Both the position numbers and the translations under genes were made by a program. Shown piece after piece: positions 1 through 4,930 of a stretch of 6,775 nt of DNA. Source of the DNA: Limnoglobus sp. (GTDB lineage Bacteria > Planctomycetota > Planctomycetia > Gemmatales > Gemmataceae). Each line of letters opens with the position of its first letter. Position 1 is the first letter of the stretch. Location: positions 1 through 6,775 of the forward strand of contig JANXNT010001216.1 in NCBI GenBank assembly GCA_025353985.1, read 5' to 3'. The notes beneath the pieces were generated by a model that saw only the letters and a program-made list of their open reading frames with translations, was not told where the DNA came from and made no database searches.

Positions 1-166
1 GCAGCATCGGCGCGCCGAACACCGATGCGGCTGCCGCCGAACTCGGCGAATCGGCGTTGATCGTCAGGACCGTGCCGCACGTTGGGCAGCGTCCCTTTTT
101 GCCCGCAGAATCATCCGGCGCGTGCAATACTCCGCCGCAATTGTTGCAGGTGACTTTGATCGGCAT
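1..166 (-). CDS. Zinc-ribbon protein, N-terminal fragment
   Basis: The gene starts at 166 and runs off the left edge, so only 55 codons are visible. The N-terminus reads MPIKVTCNNCGGVLHAPDD, and the segment carries two CxxC knuckles, Cys7/Cys10 and Cys27/Cys30, with Gly-Lys-Lys-Gly-Arg between them. This is a zinc-binding ribbon fold. It is followed by a Ser/Ala-rich low-complexity linker, which suggests that another domain or membrane segment lies beyond the window. From general knowledge, planctomycete genomes carry many proteins that open with this ribbon, often of unknown function. An SD (GAGGG, 180-176) sits 9 nt upstream of the ATG. The gene lies 122 bp downstream of the 85-codon gene on the same strand and may or may not share its transcript. 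The role of the full protein cannot be judged from this part. Confidence 0.85.
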   Translation of the reverse strand, partial: MPIKVTCNNCGGVLHAPDDSAGKKGRCPTCGTVLTINADSPSSAAAASVFGAPML

Positions 167-288
167 GGATGTCAACCCTCAAGTTTCCGTGCGAAGCCCG
201 ATATGTATTCAGGGAAGTTTACAAGTCTGGCGTTCGATGTGCAGGGGTTTTATGCACGAAAATCGATCCTGTGACGGATTCGCGAATG
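167..288. other. Intergenic spacer before the zinc-ribbon gene
   Basis: This 122-bp non-coding gap separates two minus-strand genes. It holds a 10-bp palindrome ATTCGCGAAT (278-287) just past the stop of the 85-codon gene, a weak 5-bp stem formed by GTGCA and TGCAC, and the SD of the zinc-ribbon gene. I see no convincing promoter pair and no terminator with a U-tract. Confidence 0.5.
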
Positions 289-546
289 TTACCGTGGCTG
301 CGGACGTTTCCATTCGGGATCGTATTCGAGCGAAAATAGCTTTTGAATTTGCTCTGCACGATCCAGATTCCCGCTTGATAACAGCGCCACCGCCGCATGA
401 ATCCGCTGCGTACGCGGGTCGCTGTTCGCCGCATCCGCACCACTACCGCGATCAATTCGATCGAGTATCGCTGCCACGGTAAGTAATTGACAACGCGCTT
501 CGAGAAAAAACTGATCGAGGGCAACGTTCGCGGCAAGCGGGGTCAT
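289..546 (-). CDS. Uncharacterised 85-aa protein coupled to larE
   Basis: I do not recognise this family with confidence. The protein looks mostly alpha-helical and soluble: residues 8-33 (LDQFFLEARCQLLTVAAILD) form an amphipathic helix, a polar Gly/Asp-rich turn follows at 33-45, and two further helices lie near 46-58 and 61-72. The tail has an aromatic/proline motif YDPEWKRP (75-82). There is no signal peptide, membrane segment or metal-binding cluster; Cys19 is the only cysteine. The reading is probably real. Its ATG overlaps the larE stop as ATGA (546-543), an SD-like GGAG lies 10 nt upstream inside larE, and the composition is protein-like whereas the competing frames are not. The overlap suggests translational coupling and a matched dose with LarE. 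A role in LarE function or in nickel-pincer cofactor handling is only an inference from this position. Confidence 0.75.
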   Translation of the reverse strand: MTPLAANVALDQFFLEARCQLLTVAAILDRIDRGSGADAANSDPRTQRIHAAVALLSSGNLDRAEQIQKLFSLEYDPEWKRPQPR

Positions 547-1403
547 GATCGCGATGCTCCAAAGCGGACTTTCACTTCGAGGGAAATCAAGTCGTTCATA
601 CTACCCGAGCGAAATCCTTCGAGGTCGATCGTCACAAACTGAAAACCGATCTCGCGGAACGTCCGGCTCAACTCGCTACGGATCGGCTCGACGCTTAGCC
701 GGGCAATCTCCGTCGGTTGCACTTCGATCCGCGCGATGTCGCCTTCATGATATCGCACGCGACAGACACGCAACCCGAGCGACTTCAGATATTCCTCGCC
801 GCGTTCGACCCGCAACGTGCGTTCCGCCGTTGCCGCTAGCCCCGGCGCAATCCGACTCGAGAGACACGGCGCAGCCGGTTTGTCCCACGCGGGCAACTCC
901 CAGAGTTTCGCAAGCGCTCGCACATCGGCTTTCGTAAACCCCGCTTCTTGCAACGGGTGTCGTACCGAATGTTCCGCCGCCGCACGCAACCCCGGCCGAT
1001 AATCCCCCGCATCATCGAGGTTCGCCCCACTACACATCACCGTCACGCCAAGAGCGGGCAGGATCGCATCGATTCGCGAATACAATTCGGTTTTGCAATG
1101 GTAACAGCGACTGCCATCGTTCTTAATGTAATCGGGGTTCGCAAATTCATCGGTACGAACGACTTCGTGCCGAATGCCGATGTGTTTCGCCAACTCGATC
1201 GCCGCGAGCAATTCGCTTCTCGGCACACTCGCGCTATCCGCCGTCACCGCAATCGCCGCCTCGCCGAGCGTCACAAACGCCGCCTTTGCAACCACAGCAC
1301 TATCGACGCCCCCACTAAACGCCACCGCCACCCCCGGCAACCGCCGAAGGATCGCCAGCAGCGTGTCGCGTTTCAGAACGATGTCGGGTTCCGCAGTAAT
1401 CAT
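543..1403 (-). CDS. larE: ATP-dependent sulfur transferase LarE (three-Cys type)
   Basis: LarE activates the carboxylate of biotin-like pyridinium dicarboxylate precursors with ATP and inserts sulfur during synthesis of the nickel-pincer nucleotide, the cofactor of lactate racemase LarA and related enzymes. It is cytoplasmic. The 286-residue product has the PP-loop SGGVDS (30-35) for ATP binding, the DYRPG motif (134-138), the PCLSSR segment with Cys180 (the position of the sulfur-donor cysteine, Cys176 in Lactiplantibacillus LarE), and the family C-terminal motif LEGFRSGSMND (261-271). It also has CYHC (Cys100, Cys103), giving the three cysteines associated with [4Fe-4S]-type, non-sacrificial LarE. 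Start choice: an in-frame ATG at 1475 would add 24 residues encoded inside an inverted repeat, unlike the family. The ATG at 1403 gives the usual length and lies 6 nt after a TATAAT. No larA, larB or larC is in the window. The downstream 85-codon gene overlaps it by 4 nt. Confidence 0.92.
   Translation of the reverse strand: MITAEPDIVLKRDTLLAILRRLPGVAVAFSGGVDSAVVAKAAFVTLGEAAIAVTADSASVPRSELLAAIELAKHIGIRHEVVRTDEFANPDYIKNDGSRCYHCKTELYSRIDAILPALGVTVMCSGANLDDAGDYRPGLRAAAEHSVRHPLQEAGFTKADVRALAKLWELPAWDKPAAPCLSSRIAPGLAATAERTLRVERGEEYLKSLGLRVCRVRYHEGDIARIEVQPTEIARLSVEPIRSELSRTFREIGFQFVTIDLEGFRSGSMNDLISLEVKVRFGASRS
557..560 (-). promoter_or_regulatory. SD of the 85-aa gene, inside larE
   Basis: GGAG on the minus strand lies 10 nt upstream of the ATG at 546 and within the last codons of larE. 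Together with the ATGA overlap it supports re-initiation or coupled translation of the small gene. Confidence 0.5.
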
Positions 1404-1409
1404 GCGCGT

Positions 1410-1415
1410 ATTATA
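1410..1415 (-). promoter_or_regulatory. Candidate -10 box of larE, leaderless
   Basis: A perfect TATAAT on the minus strand ends 6 nt before the larE ATG (1403). Transcription normally begins about 6-7 nt past the -10 box, so the transcript would start at or next to the A of the start codon. No SD and no good -35 hexamer are visible; the region where a -35 would lie falls in the inverted repeat. Confidence 0.55.
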
Positions 1416-1539
1416 CGGTAGTTTAGCCGCGCAGGCTTTGCGCAGCGAAGCGCGGGGCACGTGCGTAGGAAACAATCATGTTTCGATGGATGTACGCTAC
1501 CCGCGCTTCGCCTCGAAGACTGCGCGGCTAAATTGCCGT
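1415..1539. repeat. Extended imperfect inverted repeat between htrA and larE
   Basis: The spacer is almost entirely self-complementary. Outer arms 1415-1434 and 1520-1539 pair at 18 of 20 positions, including 13 contiguous bp (1422-1434 with 1520-1532). A second perfect 12-bp block pairs 1445-1456 with 1500-1511. Inner steps pair 1463-1467 with 1493-1497 and GAAACA 1469-1474 with TGTTTC 1479-1484, around a 4-nt loop. The arms are GC-rich. The element starts 6 bp past the htrA-like stop and touches the larE -10 box. No U-tract follows either side, so it is not a standard terminator. It could be a REP-like or MITE-like dispersed element, or an mRNA-stabilising hairpin at the 3' end of the protease transcript. 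No coding gene or transposase is inside it. Confidence 0.8.
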
Positions 1540-1545
1540 CAATTG

Positions 1546-2664
1546 TCACTTGCTGCGCGGGGTGGCAGACCAGTCGCCGATGACGACTTCGACCGTTTGC
1601 ATTTGGCGTTCGCGCCAGACACCGAGGCGGACGCGATGGGCGGGTGGCAGGTTGCTGATGAGGTTGATCAAGTGATTTTCATCTCGTAATTCGACGGTTT
1701 CCATCTTGAGGATCACATCGCTTTGCTTCAGTCCTGCCACTGCGGCCGGGCTGTTCGGGTGAACGCCATCGACTAATGCCCCACGAACGCGATCGAGGCC
1801 CAAACGCAGCGCTTCCGACGGTTCGAGCGTCGGCGCGAGTTGCACGCCGAGGTAGCCGCGATGGATGACGCCTTTCGCGAGCAGTTCCTTGCCGATTCGC
1901 TTCACGAGGTTGATCGGGATACTAAACGCCACGCCGCTGTTGTTGCCATTATTCGAGGCAATTGCGGTGTTGATGCCGACCACATTGCCATCGGTGGCGA
2001 CGAGCGGGCCGCCACTCGAACCGGGGTTGATCGCGGCATCGGTTTGTAGAAACTCCTTGATGCGAATCGTGTTGCCAAGGCTGATTTGCCCGCGATCTTT
2101 AGCGGAAATGATGCCGTGCGTAACCGTCTGGCTGAGGCCGAACGGGCTGCCGAACGCGAGCACCCACTGGCCGACGCGAACGCGATCGCTGTCGCCCATC
2201 GTGGCGGGCCGCAGGTTCGTAGCATCCAACGCGAGCATTGCGATGTCCGATTCTGGATCCGACCAAACACGAGCCGGGCGAAGAATACGACCGTCGTTCA
2301 AAGTGACCGTAATTTCCTCAGCTTTGGCCCCGCTAATGACGTGATTGTTTGTGACCGCGATGATGCCTTTGTAACCATCGAACTGCAATAGCACGCCCGA
2401 ACCCGATTCTTCCTGCGGTTTGCCCTTGTTCGAGGTACTCGCGACTTGCGATTTGACCGCGTCGATGGCCACCACCGACGGCGCGAGCTTCGCAACGATG
2501 CTATCGAAACTATCAGTTATGGGGGCAAAATTCGCAGGCGCAGCTGGTAACGGACTCGGTTCCGCGGCAACGGGTTGCGTTGGGTGGCTGAACAGGCTGA
2601 TCGACGCCCCGCCGGCCATCGCGCCGAGAAAGACGAGCAGTAAACGGGGGAAACGATTCCGCAT
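1546..2664 (-). CDS. HtrA/DegP-like serine protease with one PDZ domain
   Basis: This S1C-family (trypsin-fold) endopeptidase probably degrades or refolds damaged envelope proteins. The 372-residue product starts with a basic tip and a hydrophobic stretch (about residues 7-25), either a signal peptide or a membrane anchor, followed by a Pro/Ala-rich linker to about residue 50. The protease domain carries the triad His108 (TNNHVIS), Asp140 (DPESDIAML) and Ser217 (NPGSSGGPL), with the family block TDAAINPG just before the serine. A single PDZ domain follows from about 268 to 363, opening with the carboxylate-binding loop YLGV (271-274). Architecture and length resemble DegS and short HtrA forms rather than two-PDZ DegP. 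The start has no clear SD. A terminator of the upstream gene separates it from the DksA-like gene, so it should have its own promoter within 2665-2820, which I cannot pin down. The exact paralogue name is left open. Confidence 0.93.
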   Translation of the reverse strand: MRNRFPRLLLVFLGAMAGGASISLFSHPTQPVAAEPSPLPAAPANFAPITDSFDSIVAKLAPSVVAIDAVKSQVASTSNKGKPQEESGSGVLLQFDGYKGIIAVTNNHVISGAKAEEITVTLNDGRILRPARVWSDPESDIAMLALDATNLRPATMGDSDRVRVGQWVLAFGSPFGLSQTVTHGIISAKDRGQISLGNTIRIKEFLQTDAAINPGSSGGPLVATDGNVVGINTAIASNNGNNSGVAFSIPINLVKRIGKELLAKGVIHRGYLGVQLAPTLEPSEALRLGLDRVRGALVDGVHPNSPAAVAGLKQSDVILKMETVELRDENHLINLISNLPPAHRVRLGVWRERQMQTVEVVIGDWSATPRSK

Positions 2665-2821
2665 GATAGGCCGATCCGCGTGGCAGGGATCCGCCGGGTT
2701 CGGTCGATAACAACGACAACGAACCGTGGCGACAAAGCCAATCTATCCGGTGTGGTTTTCAGAACTGGAAGGAAAAGCGAAACATCGTGGCAAAACGATT
2801 TCGGCGAGGCGTTAAAATACG
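2665..2821. other. Upstream region of the HtrA-like gene
   Basis: This non-coding stretch lies between the DksA-like gene's terminator and the protease start. It must hold the protease promoter if the terminator works, but I see no pair of -35 and -10 hexamers better than chance. Short open frames here are small and have no protein-like features. Confidence 0.4.
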
Positions 2822-2855
2822 AAAAAAGCCCGCAGTCTACGTAGACGGTGCGGGC
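2822..2855 (-). terminator. Rho-independent terminator after the DksA-like gene
   Basis: Read on the minus strand, GCCCGCA pairs with TGCGGGC (2849-2855 with 2828-2834), and inside this stem lies the 12-bp palindrome GTCTACGTAGAC (2835-2846), with a 2-nt bulge. The stem is followed directly by six T residues (2827-2822). It lies 30 bp past the stop of the DksA-like gene and is the clearest terminator in the window. There is no T-run on the plus-strand side, so it looks one-directional. Confidence 0.88.
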
Positions 2856-2885
2856 CGGAAATGTATCAAGTTGGACGTTCGACGA

Positions 2886-3338
2886 TCACTTACTGTAATC
2901 GACTTCAAAGTCTGAGAGCCGAACTTCCTTATCGTCGGAACCGTGGTCGCGGACTTTCTCCCAGTTCGCGATCTCGTGATCGGCCTCCCAGTTGCCATCC
3001 TTCTCCGAGTCACGCTGGCAACTGATGCACATCGTCGAATAGGGCAGCGCACTGAGCCGCGCAACGGGGATTTTGCACTCGCAACCATCGCAGATGCCGT
3101 ACATTCCTTGCTTGATTCGCAGCAAAGCGCGGTCGATCTGCGACATTTCCTTCGCCTCGAGTTCGGCGAGTTGGGAGGCGAGTTCCTCGCCGACATTATC
3201 GAAAGCGGCATCGGCCGCATCGCCGCCGGTGAGGCTGTTCGAGAGGCCATCCAGGTCGCCACCGAGCCGCTTGCTCAGCACCGAACGACGGCCCAGAAGG
3301 GTATTCTGCATCTTGTGTAGTGCGTCTAATCTTGCCAT
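2886..3338 (-). CDS. DksA/TraR-family zinc-finger transcription factor
   Basis: Members of this family bind in the secondary channel of RNA polymerase and tune transcription initiation, often together with ppGpp. The 150-residue product has a helical N-terminal part (about 5-75) that should form the coiled coil. At the likely tip is DAADAA (40-45), which fits the DxxDxA acidic-tip motif of DksA (Asp40, Asp43, Ala45). A C4 zinc finger follows: Cys83-x2-Cys86 and Cys104-x2-Cys107, in CDGCECKIPVARLSALPYS and MCISCQ. The tail (108-150) is acidic. Length matches E. coli DksA (151 aa). Start choice: an upstream in-frame ATG at 3374 would add 12 residues, but the ATG at 3338 has a strong SD 8 nt away. 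The gene is probably monocistronic, with a terminator behind it and a possible promoter ahead. Retention of the acidic tip favours a true RNA polymerase factor; the exact orthology is not settled. Confidence 0.9.
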   Translation of the reverse strand: MARLDALHKMQNTLLGRRSVLSKRLGGDLDGLSNSLTGGDAADAAFDNVGEELASQLAELEAKEMSQIDRALLRIKQGMYGICDGCECKIPVARLSALPYSTMCISCQRDSEKDGNWEADHEIANWEKVRDHGSDDKEVRLSDFEVDYSK

Positions 3339-3346
3339 GACTATGT

Positions 3347-3351
3347 CCTCC
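3347..3351 (-). promoter_or_regulatory. SD that fixes the DksA-like start
   Basis: GGAGG on the minus strand is spaced 8 nt from the ATG at 3338. It is the best SD in the window. It lies downstream of the alternative ATG at 3374, which has nothing comparable, so the shorter protein is chosen. Confidence 0.8.
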
Positions 3352-3458
3352 AGCAGTATCCGTGCCAACTTCACAATTGGGCAACGAACAGCGTCGTTTG
3401 ATAGTTGAGGGATTCGCGGTGGAAATCGTACAAAACGACTTTTGATTCGCTCATCAGA

Positions 3459-3489
3459 ACTATAGCGGACTCGTCAATGTCTCTTTCAA
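3459..3489 (-). promoter_or_regulatory. Possible promoter of the DksA-like gene
   Basis: On the minus strand TTGAAA (3489-3484) and TATAGT (3464-3459) match the sigma-70 hexamers at 5 of 6 positions each (only the fifth base of each differs), but the 19-bp spacer is longer than the ideal 17. The transcript would start near 3452 and have a leader of about 115 nt. This is based on motif matching only. Confidence 0.35.
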
Positions 3490-3540
3490 GAAATTCTCGC
3501 GAATTGCCAGTTTGGACGGCACGAAACGTGTCAAAATTGG

Positions 3541-3563
3541 CCGAAACACGCGAACTGTTTCGG
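3541..3563 (-). terminator. Hairpin, possible weak terminator of the DHH gene
   Basis: CCGAAACA (3541-3548) and TGTTTCGG (3556-3563) form a perfect 8-bp stem with a 7-nt loop. On the minus strand it lies 87 bp past the DHH gene stop and is followed by a short, interrupted T-run (GCCAATTTTGA). The weak T-run makes termination uncertain; it could equally be a structured 3' end. Confidence 0.4.
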
Positions 3564-3650
3564 CGTAAAGCCTTTATGGGAATTGAGTTGCGGATTTCAG
3601 ACGTCATCAGCGGACATCTGTATCGTTTTTAAGTTGCCGTTGCAATTCTG

Positions 3651-4745
3651 TTACGATTGCAGGTTCTGTAGCATTTCCCGGAGTGCCACCAGTCGGCGGC
3701 CGCGGTTGTCTTCGATGTTTAACGCTTTGAGGAACCGACGCCGTAACTTGGCCTGTAATTCCTCGATCGCCGTGACCGACTTGCCCGCCAAACTAATACA
3801 GCCACCCGCGCGACGATCGTGGCCACCCGCGTTGCCGAGTGTGCCGACGACGCTGCGCAAGATCTCTCCGGATTTTGCGTGCGGCAGTGCCGAACGCACC
3901 GAGATGATGAGCTTGTCCTTGTGGATGCCACAACAGACCGCCCAATCGACCTTCTCAAAGCGGATCATGAAATCGACAACCTCCGCCGCTTGTTCGGGTT
4001 GTGGCAGATCATCGACCCAACTGATGACGAAACGGTCGTAGAGAAACGAGCTTTGCAGCGCTTCGAGCAAACATTCGAAGTGGCTATGCGGCAAGCGGGC
4101 ATTGCGGATTTGCGCGAGTAGATCTTTGTCGGTGAGGCCGAATAAGTAGTTCAGCGCTTCGTCATCCGCTTCGGTGGCTTCGCGTGGATAACCCGTCACT
4201 TCCGTCTCGATGCCATAATACAGCGACGAAGCGAGTTTTTCGGTAAGCGTGACGCCTTGTTCGATGAGGTACTTCGTTACGAGTGTGCAGGTTGCGCCCA
4301 TGTTGGGGCGAACATCGATGAACGCCACGTCTTCGAGGTCGCCGGGCGTTTCGTGGTGGTCGATCACCGCATAAAGCGGGACGTTTTCGTCGAAGGTGTG
4401 TCGGCCGGTTTTCGGCTGGCTGTCGACCATGACGACGGCATCGCCCTTGTGCCAATCGACTATCTTGATCGGGATAAGATCGAGGTGCAACGTGTCGACT
4501 AACGCACGGTTTTCGGCCCGGCTGATCGGGCCATCTTGCGTGATGATCGTCGGCTTTTCTGTCAGCGTTTCGATCAGGTGGGCCAACCCGAACATGCTTC
4601 CCAGACCATCGGGGTCAGCATGAATGTGGGTGACGAAAACCACCCGGTCGTAAGCATTCAACCCACTCAAAAAGCGATCCGAGCGTCGAAGCCCCATAGT
4701 CTTGGGTATGCCGTTTCGCACGTCACCGGCTGATGGCCGAGCCAT
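3651..4745 (-). CDS. DHH/DHHA1 phosphoesterase, NrnA-like
   Basis: The protein belongs to the DHH superfamily of metal-dependent phosphoesterases. Relatives (NrnA type) remove nucleotides from very short RNAs and dephosphorylate phosphoadenosine phosphate in the cytoplasm. The 364-residue product has, in order, motif I THIHADPDGLGS (39-50, with His40, Asp44, Asp46), motif II VVMVDSQP (Asp108), the namesake DHH (129-131) and a motif IV region YYGIETEVTG (177-185). A helical linker leads to a C-terminal DHHA1 domain with GNAGGHDRRAGG (304-315) for substrate binding. Motif IV usually has an Asp (GIxTDT); here that position is Glu182. Start choice: ATG at 4745 has GAGG 10 nt upstream, whereas the second ATG at 4697 has no SD. 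It lies 185 bp after aroC on the same strand and probably has its own promoter. Substrate preference cannot be fixed from sequence. Confidence 0.9.
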   Translation of the reverse strand: MARPSAGDVRNGIPKTMGLRRSDRFLSGLNAYDRVVFVTHIHADPDGLGSMFGLAHLIETLTEKPTIITQDGPISRAENRALVDTLHLDLIPIKIVDWHKGDAVVMVDSQPKTGRHTFDENVPLYAVIDHHETPGDLEDVAFIDVRPNMGATCTLVTKYLIEQGVTLTEKLASSLYYGIETEVTGYPREATEADDEALNYLFGLTDKDLLAQIRNARLPHSHFECLLEALQSSFLYDRFVISWVDDLPQPEQAAEVVDFMIRFEKVDWAVCCGIHKDKLIISVRSALPHAKSGEILRSVVGTLGNAGGHDRRAGGCISLAGKSVTAIEELQAKLRRRFLKALNIEDNRGRRLVALREMLQNLQS

Positions 4746-4755
4746 ACGTCGCGGA

Positions 4756-4759
4756 CCTC
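4756..4759 (-). promoter_or_regulatory. SD of the DHH gene
   Basis: GAGG on the minus strand lies 10 nt before the ATG at 4745. It favours this start over the internal ATG at 4697. Confidence 0.5.
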
Positions 4760-4768
4760 ATTTTAAGC

Positions 4769-4783
4769 CCCGCTTGCAGCGGG
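4769..4783 (-). other. Short hairpin in the DHH gene leader
   Basis: CCCGCT and AGCGGG form a 6-bp stem with a 3-nt loop, just upstream of the SD. It has no U-tract (CTTAAAAT follows on the minus strand), so it is not a normal terminator. It is the second of two tandem hairpins in this leader. Confidence 0.45.
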
Positions 4784-4794
4784 TAATCATCGAT

Positions 4795-4809
4795 CGGAAT
4801 GCAATTCCG
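4795..4809 (-). other. Short hairpin at the 5' end of the DHH leader
   Basis: CGGAAT and ATTCCG form a 6-bp perfect stem with a GCA loop. If the candidate promoter at 4818-4846 is used, this hairpin lies at the very 5' end of the transcript, where such stems can protect mRNA. Confidence 0.45.
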
Positions 4810-4817
4810 TCATGGAC

Positions 4818-4846
4818 AGTTTACCGCCAGTTTGGTCGCTCGCCAA
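4818..4846 (-). promoter_or_regulatory. Possible promoter of the DHH gene
   Basis: TTGGCG (4846-4841) and TAAACT (4823-4818) on the minus strand are separated by exactly 17 bp. Each matches sigma-70 consensus at 4 of 6 positions. The predicted start near 4811 would give a leader of about 65 nt carrying both hairpins and the SD. This is motif matching only. Confidence 0.35.
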
Positions 4847-4930
4847 GCAATAGTTGGTAATAAATCCGATGCCGATCAACGAAAACAGTGGAGATTTCGG
4901 CAATAAATCAATCGCTAAAGTCGATCCCAA

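Larger units (their letters stand above)
3339..3650. other. 312-bp spacer between the DHH and DksA-like genes
   Basis: This stretch is visibly AT-richer than its neighbours. It holds the 8-bp-stem hairpin at 3541-3563, a possible promoter at 3459-3489 and the SD of the DksA-like gene. A 78-codon open frame on the minus strand (3607-3371) spans the hairpin and promoter but has no recognisable motif or convincing SD, so I treat it as non-coding. Confidence 0.6.

Noticed and set aside
57..482. 141-codon plus-strand open frame across the left end
   Set aside because: It runs antisense through the zinc-ribbon gene, a spacer and the 85-codon gene, and shows no motif.
1404..1475. N-terminal extension of LarE from an ATG at 1475
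   Set aside because: The extra 24 residues are encoded by the inverted repeat, do not resemble LarE, and would place the TATAAT inside the gene.
1415..1539. Inverted repeat as a Rho-independent terminator or a CRISPR repeat
   Set aside because: There is no T-run after the stem on either strand, the stem is far longer than a terminator, and there is only one unit with no spacers.
3371..3607. 78-codon minus-strand open frame in the spacer ahead of the DksA-like gene
   Set aside because: It has no recognisable motif and no clear SD, lies in AT-rich DNA, spans a perfect hairpin and a promoter candidate, and its end overlaps the alternative DksA-like start region. It is more likely a non-coding leader.
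543..4745. All minus-strand genes as one operon
   Set aside because: A clear terminator splits the DksA-like and HtrA-like genes, spacers of 140-310 bp lie between most genes, and aroC and larE have their own -10 boxes.
4769..4783. Small GC hairpin as the aroC terminator
   Set aside because: It lies about 150 bp past the aroC stop and directly before the DHH SD, and the following CTTAAAAT is not a U-tract.
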